DNA of 64,000 nt, from NCBI RefSeq assembly GCF_049199905.1, contig NZ_JBLZPK010000014.1, positions 62,001 to 126,000 on the forward strand, read 5' to 3'. The notes below the pieces were generated by a model that searched no databases, had not been told where the DNA came from, and saw only the letters and a list, made by a program, of their open reading frames with translations. Positions 1 to 9,485 of the stretch are shown in pieces. The stretch's first letter is position 1; each line of letters opens with the position of its first letter. Position numbers and translations under genes: made by a program. The DNA comes from Shinella sp032095155. GTDB taxonomy: Bacteria > Pseudomonadota > Alphaproteobacteria > Rhizobiales > Rhizobiaceae.

Positions 1-230
1 CCGTAGCCAAGGCGCACGGACAGCACATACCAGGCGCCGTAGATGACGGCGGAAACGAGCGTGGTGATCAGCACGATACGGCCGCCGCGGAACCGGGCGG
101 GTGCGCTTTCCACCGAGCCGGGCACCACATCATTCGCCTCGGCCTGTGTCTTCAAGCCGAACGGCAGGACAGCGAAAAGCGTCAGCCACCAGACGATGAA
201 GTAGACGGCGAAGATGGAAAACAGCTGCAT
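1..230 (-). CDS. DUF1467 family membrane protein, 3' end cut by window edge
   Basis: The reading frame opens at the ATG at 228-230 (MQLFSIFAVYFIVWW) and runs off the left edge after about 76 codons. It shows one N-terminal membrane segment (residues about 4-22), a short polar loop rich in E, A and N, and a second hydrophobic segment (VLITTLVSAVIYGAWYVL). This two-helix pattern and the position beyond the RNase J gene fit DUF1467 proteins, which are about 85-95 residues long and common in rhizobia. No function is known. Only the last few residues should be missing. Confidence 0.7.
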   Translation of the reverse strand, partial: MQLFSIFAVYFIVWWLTLFAVLPFGLKTQAEANDVVPGSVESAPARFRGGRIVLITTLVSAVIYGAWYVLSVRLGY

Positions 231-375
231 GGATGGGCCCTCGTGCGACAGCGGCTCTTTTACGCCGCTTGGTCGCGAAGTTCAAACGGCCAGATGGCGG
301 CGTGCTGTCACACCTCTTCATCTTCGACGCGTGCGGGAGATGAAGGAAGGGTACCGGCTTGCGCTACGCGCCGGC

Positions 376-446
376 NNNNNNNNNNNNNNNNNNNNNNNNN
401 NNNNNNNNNNNNNNNNNNNNNNNNNNNNNNNNNNNNNNNNNNNNNN
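376..446. other. assembly gap (71 N)
   Basis: This is a run of 71 unknown bases between the DUF1467 gene and the end of the RNase J gene. The known bases on either side (231-375 and 447-456) hold no supportable gene. In many rhizobia a methylmalonyl-CoA epimerase gene lies between these two genes. It is not visible here and would not fit in 71 bases, so either the gap is longer than drawn or the gene is absent. Confidence 0.95.
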
Positions 447-456
447 GAGGCGAGGA

Positions 457-2124
457 TCAGACCTTCGTCAAGAACACCGTGACGACAGGCTTCTTGCCCC
501 AGATCTCGTTGGCCGTGGAGCGCACGGCGCGACGCACGGCCTCGCGCACCATTTCGAGATCCTTGCGGCGGGCACGCGGGATGCTTTCGACCGCACCAAG
601 CACGGCGTCGTAAAGCGTGTCGCCCATGTCCTCGCCCTCGTCGTCGAATTGCGGCAGACCGAAAGGTTCCACTTCAGGGTCACCCTGAAAGTCGAAGCGG
701 CTGTCGAGCAGGATGCTGACGGCGACATGGCCGACGAAGGCGAGCTTGCGGCGGTCGCCGATGCCCATTTCCTCGTAGTCGCCGATAAGATTGCCATCCT
801 TGAAGATGCGGCCGAAGGGCGCGTGATCGACGACCTCGGGCTCACCCGGGGCGAGCTTCAGCACATCGCCGTTGCGCACGCGCGGCACTTCGGCAACGCC
901 GGACTGTTCGGCAAGCTCGGCATGGGCCACCAGATGGACGGCTTCGCCATGAACCGGCACGACCATCTTCGGGCGCGTCCAGGCGTACATCTGCTGCAGT
1001 TCATTGCGGCGCGGATGGCCCGAGACATGCACCAGCGCTTCCGCGTCGGTGACGACATTGATGCCCTGCTCGACCAGGCCATTCTTGATATCGTTGATCG
1101 CCTTCTCGTTGCCGGGAATGGCGCGGGAGGAGAAGATGATCGTGTCGCCATCCGTGAAGGCGACGTTGCGCATTTCGTCACGGGCGATCTTGGCAAGGGC
1201 GGCACGGGGCTCGCCCTGGCTGCCCGTCAGGATGACGACGACCTTGTCGCGCGGGATGTAGCCGAATTCGTCTTCCTCGATGAACGGCTTCAGGCCTTCC
1301 ATCAGGCCGATGTCGCGCGCGACATTCGTCACGCGCTTCATGGAACTGCCGAGCAGCAGCACTTCGCGCCCGGCCGCTTCGGCGGCCTGCGCGATAGAGC
1401 GGATACGGCCGACATTCGACGAGAAGGTGGTGATGCCCACCCGGCCCTCGGCAACCTCGATGATCTTCGTCAGGCTTTCCGAAACCTCGTGCTCGGAGGG
1501 CGACACGCCGTCGCGCACCGCGTTCGTGCTGTCGCAGATCAGCGCCAGGACGCCCTCGTCGCCGAGCTTGCGGAAGCGGGCTTCATCCGTCAGCGGCCCG
1601 AGCGACGGATCGAGGTCGATCTTCCAGTCGCCGGTGTGTATCACTGTGCCGAGCGGCGTCTTGATCGCTAGCGACATCGGTTCGGGGATGGAGTGGTTGA
1701 CGCCGATCGCCTCGATCTCGAAGGGGCCGACATTGATGCGGTCGCCCTGCTTGAAGATCGTCACCGGAATTTCGACGCGGCTGCGCTCGTAATCGCGTTT
1801 GGCTTCCAGCATGCCGGCAGTGAAGGGCGAGGCATAGACCGGCACGTTGAGGCCCGGCCAGAGATCGTTCAGCGCACCGTAATGGTCTTCGTGCGCATGG
1901 GTGATGATGATGCCCTTCAGCTTCTCGCGCTCCTTGGCGAGGAAACGGATATCGGGCAGAACGAGGTCGACGCCCGGCAGGTCCGGTCCCGGGAAGGTGA
2001 CGCCGCAATCGACCATGATCCACTGACGGTTGGTCTTCGGGCCGTAGCCGTAAAGCGCCAGGTTCATGCCGATTTCGCCGACGCCGCCAAGCGGCAGGAA
2101 CACCAGTTCGTCTTCTTTTGCCAT
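457..2124 (-). CDS. rnj: Ribonuclease J
   Basis: Metallo-beta-lactamase/beta-CASP ribonuclease of about 555 residues, the usual length. Early residues LVFLPLGGVGEIGMN are typical of RNase J. The metal-binding loop THAHEDHYG is present, followed by HTGDWKID and the beta-CASP segment with SGHPRRNE and PVHGE. The family has 5'-3' exonuclease and endonuclease activity on mRNA and rRNA precursors in the cytoplasm. I chose the ATG at 2122-2124 (MAKEDELVF); a TTG three codons earlier is possible but family members start at MAK. The gene lies 15 bases after birA and probably belongs to the end of the nuo transcript. Confidence 0.95.
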   Translation of the reverse strand: MAKEDELVFLPLGGVGEIGMNLALYGYGPKTNRQWIMVDCGVTFPGPDLPGVDLVLPDIRFLAKEREKLKGIIITHAHEDHYGALNDLWPGLNVPVYASPFTAGMLEAKRDYERSRVEIPVTIFKQGDRINVGPFEIEAIGVNHSIPEPMSLAIKTPLGTVIHTGDWKIDLDPSLGPLTDEARFRKLGDEGVLALICDSTNAVRDGVSPSEHEVSESLTKIIEVAEGRVGITTFSSNVGRIRSIAQAAEAAGREVLLLGSSMKRVTNVARDIGLMEGLKPFIEEDEFGYIPRDKVVVILTGSQGEPRAALAKIARDEMRNVAFTDGDTIIFSSRAIPGNEKAINDIKNGLVEQGINVVTDAEALVHVSGHPRRNELQQMYAWTRPKMVVPVHGEAVHLVAHAELAEQSGVAEVPRVRNGDVLKLAPGEPEVVDHAPFGRIFKDGNLIGDYEEMGIGDRRKLAFVGHVAVSILLDSRFDFQGDPEVEPFGLPQFDDEGEDMGDTLYDAVLGAVESIPRARRKDLEMVREAVRRAVRSTANEIWGKKPVVTVFLTKV

Positions 2125-2139
2125 CGGTTTCAAAAATTC

Positions 2140-2792
2140 CTATCCAAAAAACACATCGCCGGCCGCGATCAACCGCGTGCCGCCATCATCCGTCTCCAAC
2201 TTGAGGAGACCTGTATCATCAATTCCGGAAAAGCGCCCGGAAATAGAACGGTCGGGAAGGTTGACCGTTATGTTTTCCCCGATGCCGCCAGCCACCTGTT
2301 TCCAGCGCTCCATGATGGCCGCAATGCCGCGCCCGCGGTTCCACAAGGACAGCGTCGCGGCCATCGACTGGAAGAGATAGGCGAAGAGTTCGTCAGGGGA
2401 AGAGGATGCGCCGAAATCGCGCAGCGTCGCCACGGGATAGAGGCCGGCATCCGGCGCCACGGCAACATTGATTCCGATGCCGATGACGAGGCCGTGCCGG
2501 CCATCCGGCAGCGTCTCCCCCTCGATCAGGATACCGCAAATCTTGCGGCGCTCGACGAGGATATCGTTCGGCCACTTGATCAGCACTTCAGGCGCGTTGA
2601 GCGGCATGACCCGGCTGACGGCATCCTGCACGGCGACCGCGACGGCCAGCGGCAGAGAGCCGAGCCGTTCCATCGGTGCGGCATCGATCAGCAGCAGCGA
2701 GGCATAGAGATTGCCGGGTTCGGAGAACCACGCGCGCCCGCGCCGGCCGCGCCCGCCCGTCTGGCGATCGGCGGTGATCCAGAGACCGGAAA
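2140..2792 (-). CDS. birA: Biotin--[acetyl-CoA-carboxylase] ligase, 5' end lost in assembly gap
   Basis: About 217 C-terminal residues are present. They include the GRGRRGRAWFSEPGN substrate loop and the KWPNDILVERRKICGIL catalytic segment that bind biotinyl-AMP, then the small C-terminal domain. About 45 N-terminal residues are missing because the frame enters a poly-G run (2793-2818) and an N gap. The protein has no room for an N-terminal DNA-binding domain, so it is a class I, non-regulatory ligase that attaches biotin to carboxylases. Its place after nuoN and before rnj is the usual rhizobial order. Confidence 0.92.
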
Positions 2793-2818
2793 GGGGGGGG
2801 GGGGGGGGGGGGGGGGGG
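2793..2818. repeat. 26-base poly-G run, probable sequencing artefact
   Basis: Twenty-six consecutive G residues directly abut an N run, inside what should be the birA coding region. Two-colour Illumina chemistry reports absent signal as G, so contig ends built from failing reads often finish this way. The bases should not be trusted and birA should be trimmed here. Confidence 0.85.
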
Positions 2819-2943
2819 NNNNNNNNNNNNNNNNNNNNNNNNNNNNNNNNNNNNNNNNNNNNNNNNNNNNNNNNNNNNNNNNNNNNNNNNNNNNNNNNNN
2901 NNNNNNNNNNNNNNNNNNNNNNNNNNNNNNNNNNNNNNNNNNN
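2819..2943. other. assembly gap (125 N) between nuoN and birA
   Basis: The run of N hides the last few codons of nuoN and the first 45 or so codons of birA. The uninterrupted frame across it is accidental; it does not mean the two genes are fused. Confidence 0.95.
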
Positions 2944-4374
2944 CCGCGCCGCAGCTTCGGCCGCATTGCCGATCGGGCCGCCGATCAGCACGTAACCGAG
3001 AACGAACAGGCCGGAGAGACCGAAGACCAGCTTCAGCTCGCCTGCCGTACGGGCGAATTCGCCGGTCGCCTCATCGAACCACATCACCTTGATGACGCGC
3101 AGGTAGTAGTAGGCGCCAACGACCGAGGAGAGCACACCGATGATGGCGAGTGCATAAAGCTGCGCCTCGATGGCCGCCATGAAGACGAAGTACTTGGCAA
3201 AGAAGCCTGCCATCGGCGGAATGCCGGCGAGCGAGAACATCAGGATCGTCAGGACGGTCGCCATGAAGGGGTTGGTCGAGGAGAGACCGGCGAGATCGCT
3301 GATCTCCTCGACATTCTCCCCGTCCTTGCGGCGCATCGCGAGGATGATCGCGAAGGTGCCGAGCGTCATGACCATGTAGATGAGCATGTAGAGCGCCACG
3401 CCGCGCACGCCGGCCATGGAGCCGGAGGCGAGGCCGACAAGCGCATAGCCCATATGACCGATCGACGAATAGGCCATCAGGCGCTTGATGTTCTTCTGGC
3501 CGATGGCGGCGAAGGAACCGAGCAGCATGGAGGCAATCGAGATGAAGACGATGACCTGCTGCCAGTCGGCAACGACGGGCTGGAAAGCCTCGATGACGAT
3601 GCGCACCAGCATGGCCATGGCGGCGACCTTCGGCGCAGCAGCGAAGAAGGCCGTGACCGGGGTCGGCGCACCTTCATAAACGTCCGGCGTCCACATGTGG
3701 AACGGCACGGCCGAGATCTTGAAGGCGAGACCGGCAAGGATGAACACCAGACCGAAGACGAGGCCGAGCGAACGGCCCTCGGCGCTGAGCGCGGCCGCGA
3801 TGTCCTGGAAGCCGATATGGCCGGTGAAGCCATAGACCAGCGACATGCCGTAGAGCAGCATGCCCGAGGAAAGCGCACCGAGCACGAAGTACTTCAGGCC
3901 GGCTTCCGTCGAACGCAGGCTGTCGCGGTTGATCGCGGCGACCACGTAGAGGGCGAGCGACTGGAGTTCCAGCGCGAGGTAGAGCGACAGCAGGCTGTTG
4001 GCCGAGATCATCAGCAGCATGCCGAGCGTCGAGAGCACGATCAGCACCGGGAACTCGAAGCGGTCGAGCTGCTGCGAGCGGGCGTGGCCGACGGTCATCA
4101 CCATGGCGGTGATGGAGCCAATGAGCGCCAGCACCTTCATGAACTTGGCGAAGGCATCCGACACGAAGGCGCCGCCATAGGCCTGGCCTTCGCCGGTCGC
4201 AAGCACCAGCCAGAGGCCGGCGATGATCAGGACGGCGACGGCAAGGCCGATCACGGTGGTGCCCGAGCGCTCGCCCGAGAACACACCGATCATCAGCAGG
4301 ACCAGGGCGCCGACGGCGAGAATGATCTCGGGCGTCGAGAGCTGAAGGCTGGCAAGGAGAGTATCAGCGGTCAT
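2944..4374 (-). CDS. nuoN: NADH-quinone oxidoreductase subunit N, 3' end in gap
   Basis: This is an antiporter-like, proton-pumping membrane subunit of complex I. The 477 visible residues start MTADTLLASLQLSTPEI at the ATG at 4372-4374. They carry the usual array of about 14 membrane helices, including the conserved run with KRLMAYSSIGHMGY, which lies in the broken helix with its key lysine. The usual length is about 480, so only a few C-terminal residues are lost in the gap at 2943. It is the last nuo gene, 15 bases after nuoM. Confidence 0.95.
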
Positions 4375-4389
4375 GTCTTGGTCCCGTCC

Positions 4390-5901
4390 TCAGTTCGCTG
4401 TGAGCGCAACGGATTGCGCCGCTTGCAGAGCCGCGGAGTATTGATTGAGAAGCGCGTCGACCGAGGCCGCCGTCACATCGAAGACCGGTGCCGGATAGAC
4501 ACCGAAGAAGATCGTCAGGATCACCAGCGGATAGAGCAGCGCCTTTTCACGGCCCGACAGGTCGAGCAGCGACTTCAGGCTTTCCTTCTCGAGCGCACCG
4601 AAGATCACGCGGCGGTAAAGCCACAGCGCATAGGAGGCCGAGAGGATGACGCCCGTCGTGGCGAAGAAGGCGACCCAGGTGTTGGCGCGGAAGGCGCCGA
4701 CCAGCGTCATGATTTCGCCGACGAAGCCGGAGGTGCCGGGAAGACCGACATTCGCCATGGTGAAGATCATGAAGGCGACGGCGTATTTCGGCATATTGTT
4801 GACGAGACCGCCATAAGCCGCGATTTCGCGGGTGTGCAGACGGTCATAGACCACGCCCACGCAGAGGAAGAGCGCGCCGGAGACGATGCCGTGCGACAGC
4901 ATCTGGAAGATGGCGCCCTGCAGGCCCTGCATGTTCGCCGCGAAGATGCCCATGGTGACGTAGCCCATATGGGCAACCGACGAATAGGCGATCAGCTTCT
5001 TGATGTCGTCCTGCATCAGCGCCACCAGCGAGGTGTAGATGATGGCGATGACCGACAGCGTGAAGACGAAGGGCGCGAAATAGTCGGATGCCAGCGGGAA
5101 CATGGCGAGCGAGAAACGGATGAAACCGTAGCCGCCAAGCTTCAGCAGCACGCCGGCCAGGATGACCGAGCCCGCCGTCGGCGCCTGGACGTGCGCGTCG
5201 GGAAGCCAGGTGTGGACCGGCCACATCGGCATCTTCACCGCGAAGGACGCGAAGAAGGCGAGCCACAGCCAGGTCTGCATATGGGCCGGGAAGTTGTAAG
5301 CGAGCAGTTCCGTGATGTCGGTCGTGCCGGCCTGCCAGTACATCGCCATGATGGCGAGCAGCATCAGAACCGAACCGAGCAGCGTGTAGAGGAAGAATTT
5401 GTAGGACGCGTAAACGCGATCCTTGCCGCCCCATACGCCGATGATGATGAACATCGGAATGAGGCCCGCTTCGAAGAACACGTAGAACAGAACGATATCG
5501 AGCGAGACGAAGACGCCGACCATGAACACTTCCAGAAGCAGGAAGGCGATCATGTATTCCTTCAGGCGCTTCTCGATGGTGTTCCAGCTTGCAAGCACGC
5601 AGAACGGCATCAGGAAGGTCGAGAGGATGACAAACAGCATGGAGATGCCGTCGACGCCGAGATGGTAGGAGATACCGGTGCCGAGCCATTCATGCTTCTC
5701 GGTCATCTGGAAGCCCGGGTTCGAATAATCGAAGCCGATCCAGATGAAGAGCGAGAGCACGAAGGTGACGACCGTCGTCAGCATCGCGACGTTCAGGATG
5801 TTGCGGCGGCCATACGGGCTGTCCTCACGGGTCAGCAGCAGAAGCGCCACGCCGACGAGCGGGAGAAAGGTGACCGCTGAAAGAATGGGCCAATCGGTCA
5901 T
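4390..5901 (-). CDS. nuoM: NADH-quinone oxidoreductase subunit M
   Basis: The 503-residue polytopic inner-membrane protein is one of the three Mrp-antiporter-like proton channels of complex I. Diagnostic stretches are FFEAGLIPMFIIIGVWGG, the VKMPMWPVHTWLPDAHVQAP loop and KKLIAYSSVAHMGYV. The conserved glutamate of helix 5 lies in FEAGLIP. The start ATG overlaps the nuoL stop by one base (TGATG), a sign of coupled translation. Confidence 0.97.
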   Translation of the reverse strand: MTDWPILSAVTFLPLVGVALLLLTREDSPYGRRNILNVAMLTTVVTFVLSLFIWIGFDYSNPGFQMTEKHEWLGTGISYHLGVDGISMLFVILSTFLMPFCVLASWNTIEKRLKEYMIAFLLLEVFMVGVFVSLDIVLFYVFFEAGLIPMFIIIGVWGGKDRVYASYKFFLYTLLGSVLMLLAIMAMYWQAGTTDITELLAYNFPAHMQTWLWLAFFASFAVKMPMWPVHTWLPDAHVQAPTAGSVILAGVLLKLGGYGFIRFSLAMFPLASDYFAPFVFTLSVIAIIYTSLVALMQDDIKKLIAYSSVAHMGYVTMGIFAANMQGLQGAIFQMLSHGIVSGALFLCVGVVYDRLHTREIAAYGGLVNNMPKYAVAFMIFTMANVGLPGTSGFVGEIMTLVGAFRANTWVAFFATTGVILSASYALWLYRRVIFGALEKESLKSLLDLSGREKALLYPLVILTIFFGVYPAPVFDVTAASVDALLNQYSAALQAAQSVALTAN

Positions 5902-7898
5902 CAGAGGGAGCTCCCGAGCATCATCCAGGTAACGAGTGCTGCAATACCCAGCAGCATCGCGAATGCGTAGTGATAGAGGTAACCGGTCTGCAGGCGCACG
6001 ACGCGGTCGGTGACGTCGACGACGCGGGCGGCAATGCCGTTCGGGCCGAGACCGTCGATGACGGCGCCGTCACCCTTCTTCCACAGCGTACGGCCGAGCC
6101 ACATGGCGGGGCGCACGAAGAGGAAGTCGTAGAGTTCGTCGAAGTACCACTTGTTGAGCAGGAACTGGTAGAGGCCGCGATGCTGCTCGGCGAGGTATTT
6201 CGGCGTTTCCGGCGAACGGATGTACATGTACCAGGCGGTGACGAAACCGATGGCCATGGCGGCGAACGGGCTCCACTCCACCCAAAGCGGGACGTGGTGG
6301 TACTCGTTGACCAGCTCGTTTTCCGGCAGCGTGAACAGCGCGCCCTGCCAGAATTCAGCATAGTGGTGGCCGTAGAAATACTCCACGAAGAAGTAACCGG
6401 CCAGCACGGCGCCCGCACCGAGAAGGTAGAGCGGAACGAGCATGACGGCAGGCGATTCATGCACGTGGTGCATGACGTCGGCGGAGGCGCGCGGCTTGCC
6501 GAAGAAGGTCATGAAGGCCAGGCGCCAGGAGTAGAAGCTCGTGAAGAGCGCGGCGATGACCAGCAGCGTGAAGGCGAAGCCGGCAAGCGGGCTGTGCGAC
6601 GCGAAGGTCGATTCGATGATTGCATCCTTCGAGAAGAAGCCGGCAAAGCCGATGACGGTGCCCGGGATGCCGACGCCGGTCAGCGCGAGCGTGCCGATCG
6701 TCATCATCCAGAAGGTAACCGGGATATGCTTGCGCAGGCCACCCATGTAGCGCATGTCCTGCTCGCCATCGACGGCGTGGATGACCGAACCGGCGCCCAG
6801 GAACAGCAGCGCCTTGAAGAAGGCGTGCGTGAAGAGGTGGAAGATCGCCGCGCCGTAAGCGCCGATGCCGAGCGCCACGAACATGTAGCCGAGCTGCGAG
6901 CAGGTCGAATAGGCGATGACGCGCTTGATGTCGTTCTGCACGAGGCCGACGGTCGCCGCGAAGAAGGCGGTGATGGCGCCGACCAGCGTCACGACCATCA
7001 GGGCCGTGTGCGACAGTTCGAACAGCGGCGACATGCGGGCGACGAGGAAGACGCCGGCGGTGACCATGGTTGCGGCATGGATGAGGGCCGAAACCGGGGT
7101 CGGGCCTTCCATGGCGTCCGGCAGCCAGGTGTGCAGCAGGAACTGCGCCGACTTGCCCATCGCGCCCATGAAGAGCAGCAGGCAGGTGGCGGTGAGCGCC
7201 TGCGACTTGTCGAGCGTCATGCCGAAGAGGTTGATGACGGGTGCGGTCGCATCCGCAGCGCCTTCAGCCGGCAGGTAGGTCGCGGCGGTCGCGAAGATCG
7301 TCTCGAAATTGATCGAGCCGAACAGCACGAAAACCGAGAAGATGCCGAGCGCGAATCCGAAGTCGCCGACGCGGTTGACGATGAAGGCCTTCATGGCGGC
7401 AGCGCAGGCCGACGGCTTCTTGTACCAGAAGCCGATCAGCAGATAGGATGCGAGACCCACGCCTTCCCAGCCGAAGAACATCTGAAGCAGATTGTCCGAC
7501 GTCACCAGCATCAGCATGGCGAAGGTGAAGAGCGACAGGTACGCGAAGAAGCGCGGGCGATGCGGATCGTGGTGCATGTAGCCGATCGAATAGACATGCA
7601 CGAGCGTCGAGACCGAATTGACGACGACGAGCATGACGGCCGTCAGCGTATCGACGCGGAACGCCCATTCGACATCGAAGCCGCCGGACTGGATCCAGCG
7701 CAGCACGCTGACCTTGAGCATCTCCGTTTCGCCCATGGCCACGTCGAAGAAGACGATCCAGGACAGAACGGCCGCGATGATCATGAAGCCGGATGTGATA
7801 TATTCCGACGCCTTGGCGCCGATCGTGTTGCCGCCGATGCCGGCGATCAGGAAGCCGGTGAGCGGGAGGAAGACGATTGCCTTGATGATGGTATCCAT
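5901..7898 (-). CDS. nuoL: NADH-quinone oxidoreductase subunit L
   Basis: The 665-residue distal antiporter-like subunit of complex I. It has the expected N-terminal helices, GWEGVGLASYLLIGFW, the QFLLHTWLPDAMEGPTPVSA loop and KRVIAYSTCSQLGYM. The C-terminal portion is long, as expected for the lateral helix that runs along NuoM and NuoN and ends in an anchoring membrane segment (YHYAFAMLLGIAALVTWMML). The start is the ATG at 7896-7898, 7 bases after nuoK. Confidence 0.97.
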   Translation of the reverse strand: MDTIIKAIVFLPLTGFLIAGIGGNTIGAKASEYITSGFMIIAAVLSWIVFFDVAMGETEMLKVSVLRWIQSGGFDVEWAFRVDTLTAVMLVVVNSVSTLVHVYSIGYMHHDPHRPRFFAYLSLFTFAMLMLVTSDNLLQMFFGWEGVGLASYLLIGFWYKKPSACAAAMKAFIVNRVGDFGFALGIFSVFVLFGSINFETIFATAATYLPAEGAADATAPVINLFGMTLDKSQALTATCLLLFMGAMGKSAQFLLHTWLPDAMEGPTPVSALIHAATMVTAGVFLVARMSPLFELSHTALMVVTLVGAITAFFAATVGLVQNDIKRVIAYSTCSQLGYMFVALGIGAYGAAIFHLFTHAFFKALLFLGAGSVIHAVDGEQDMRYMGGLRKHIPVTFWMMTIGTLALTGVGIPGTVIGFAGFFSKDAIIESTFASHSPLAGFAFTLLVIAALFTSFYSWRLAFMTFFGKPRASADVMHHVHESPAVMLVPLYLLGAGAVLAGYFFVEYFYGHHYAEFWQGALFTLPENELVNEYHHVPLWVEWSPFAAMAIGFVTAWYMYIRSPETPKYLAEQHRGLYQFLLNKWYFDELYDFLFVRPAMWLGRTLWKKGDGAVIDGLGPNGIAARVVDVTDRVVRLQTGYLYHYAFAMLLGIAALVTWMMLGSSL

Positions 7899-7905
7899 GA
7901 CCCGA

Positions 7906-8214
7906 TCAGCCCTTCATCATATTGACGTCTTCGACGGCGATCGAACCGCGGTTGCGGTAGAAGACGACGAGAATTGCAAGACCGATGGCCGCTTCCGCAG
8001 CCGCGACGGTCAGAATGAACAGCGCGAAAACCTGGCCGACGATGTCGTTCAGGAAGTGCGAGAACGCCACCATGTTGATGTTGACCGACAGCAGGATCAG
8101 TTCGATCGACATCAGGATGACGATGACATTCTTCCGGTTCAGGAAGATGCCGAAAATGCCAAGCGTGAAGAGGATGGCGCTGACGGTGAGATAGTGGGAA
8201 ATACCGATTTCCAT
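7906..8214 (-). CDS. nuoK: NADH-quinone oxidoreductase subunit K
   Basis: The 102-residue, three-helix membrane subunit of complex I. Helices at about residues 4-22, 29-50 and 60-85 carry the two buried glutamates of the family (in MSIELILLSVN and AAAEAAIGLA), which take part in proton transfer. The start ATG gives MEIGISHYLTVSAILF, the usual rhizobial N terminus. It lies in the nuo operon, 28 bases after nuoJ. Confidence 0.96.
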   Translation of the reverse strand: MEIGISHYLTVSAILFTLGIFGIFLNRKNVIVILMSIELILLSVNINMVAFSHFLNDIVGQVFALFILTVAAAEAAIGLAILVVFYRNRGSIAVEDVNMMKG

Positions 8215-8242
8215 TTTTCTTTATCCTTGGTCCCGCGCTGCC

Positions 8243-8857
8243 TCAGATGCCCTGACCGGGCTTCACCTTGACCACCTCGACGGCGGTTTCCGGCGTGCGG
8301 GCAACCTGCTGCGAGATGTTCTGGCGCTTGATATTCGGCTTGTGGCGCAGCGTCAGCACGATCGCGCCGATCATGGCGACGAGCAGCACGAGGCCGGCAA
8401 TCTGGAAGAAGTAGACGTAGTTCGTATAGAGCACGTCGCCGAGGGCGGCGGTGTTCTGGCGTTCCGCGATCGGCGGGATCGGCATCGAGGCATTGGCGGC
8501 GATCTCAGGCGAGAGCGTCGAGCCGCCAACGACGACGACCAGTTCGATCGCCAGGATAATACCGATCAGCGCGCCGACCGGCGCATATTCAAGGGCGCCA
8601 GCCCTCAATTCGGCAAAATCGATGTCGAGCATCATGACGACGAAGAGGAAGAGAACCGCGACGGCGCCGACATAGACGACCAGCAGGATCATCGCCAGGA
8701 ACTCGGCGCCCGTCAGAAGGAACAGGCCCGCCGAATTGAAGAAGGTGAGGATCAGGAACAGCACGGAATAGACCGGGTTCCTGGACGCGATCACCATGAA
8801 GGCGGACGCCACCGCCACGAAGGCGAAGATATAGAAGAATAGAGCCTGCAGACCCAT
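8243..8857 (-). CDS. nuoJ: NADH-quinone oxidoreductase subunit J
   Basis: The 204-residue membrane subunit has five predicted helices and the conserved VYVGAVAVLFLFVVMML stretch, the pi-bulge helix region that couples quinone reduction to pumping. I set the start at the ATG at 8855-8857 (MGLQALFFYIFAFVAVAS). The frame is open for 21 more codons upstream, but that stretch is charged, unlike the family, and lies in the nuoI-nuoJ spacer. Confidence 0.95.
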   Translation of the reverse strand: MGLQALFFYIFAFVAVASAFMVIASRNPVYSVLFLILTFFNSAGLFLLTGAEFLAMILLVVYVGAVAVLFLFVVMMLDIDFAELRAGALEYAPVGALIGIILAIELVVVVGGSTLSPEIAANASMPIPPIAERQNTAALGDVLYTNYVYFFQIAGLVLLVAMIGAIVLTLRHKPNIKRQNISQQVARTPETAVEVVKVKPGQGI

Positions 8858-8957
8858 TTTGGTGCCTTTTCGTCTTCCCCGGAGAAGGTCCCCCTCCCCG
8901 TCGAAGCCTGACGAACGCACTCGTCAGGCACTTGAAGTTCAGTATGCCCTCCGCCGA

Positions 8958-9449
8958 TCAGCGGTAAGGCGAATCCATAGCGATGTTGCGGGCGATTTCC
9001 CGCTCCCAGCGATCGCCGTTCTCGAGGAGCTTCTGCTTGTCGTAGTAGAGCTCTTCGCGCGTCTCGGTCGAGAACTCGAAGTTCGGACCTTCGACGATGG
9101 CGTCGACCGGGCAGGCTTCCTGGCAGAAGCCGCAATAGATGCACTTCACCATGTCGATATCGTAACGCACCGTGCGGCGCGTGCCGTCGTTGCGGCGGGG
9201 ACCCGCCTCGATGGTGATGGCCTGGGCAGGACAGATCGCCTCGCACAACTTGCAGGCGATGCAGCGCTCTTCACCGTTCGGGTAACGGCGCAGCGCATGC
9301 TCGCCGCGGAAGCGCGGAGAGACCGGGCCCTTTTCGAAGGGATAGTTCACCGTTGCCTTCGGGCGGAAGAAGTAGCGCATCGACAGGAAGAACGCGCCGA
9401 CGAATTCCTTGAGGAACAGCGAGTTTACGGCTTGCGAGAGACTAGCCAT
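8958..9449 (-). CDS. nuoI: NADH-quinone oxidoreductase subunit I (two 4Fe-4S clusters)
   Basis: The 163-residue, 8Fe-8S ferredoxin-like subunit holds clusters N6a and N6b in the peripheral arm. Two CxxCxxCxxxCP motifs are visible: CIACKLCEAICPAQAIT and CIYCGFCQEACPVDAIV. The conserved tail GPNFEFSTETREELYYDKQK follows. The start is the ATG at 9447-9449 (MASLSQAVNSLF) because GGAG lies six bases upstream; a TTG four codons earlier would place that GGAG inside the gene. Confidence 0.97.
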   Translation of the reverse strand: MASLSQAVNSLFLKEFVGAFFLSMRYFFRPKATVNYPFEKGPVSPRFRGEHALRRYPNGEERCIACKLCEAICPAQAITIEAGPRRNDGTRRTVRYDIDMVKCIYCGFCQEACPVDAIVEGPNFEFSTETREELYYDKQKLLENGDRWEREIARNIAMDSPYR

Positions 9450-9485
9450 TTCAAGCTCCAATGCTGCTGAGGCGGGGCGCGATCG

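Noticed and set aside
2140..4374. A single NuoN-BirA fusion protein
   Set aside because: The frame is open only because N bases carry no stop. Both parts are separate genes in relatives and the lengths fit two truncated genes.
1693..5880. A 1395-codon plus-strand open frame opposite nuoM, nuoN, birA and rnj
   Set aside because: It is the antisense shadow of GC-rich coding sequence. The composition is His/Arg/Asp/Glu-rich with no domain, and it runs through the N gap.
5970..7925. A 651-codon plus-strand frame opposite nuoL
   Set aside because: Antisense shadow with the same low-complexity H/R/D/E composition; nuoL on the minus strand is certain.
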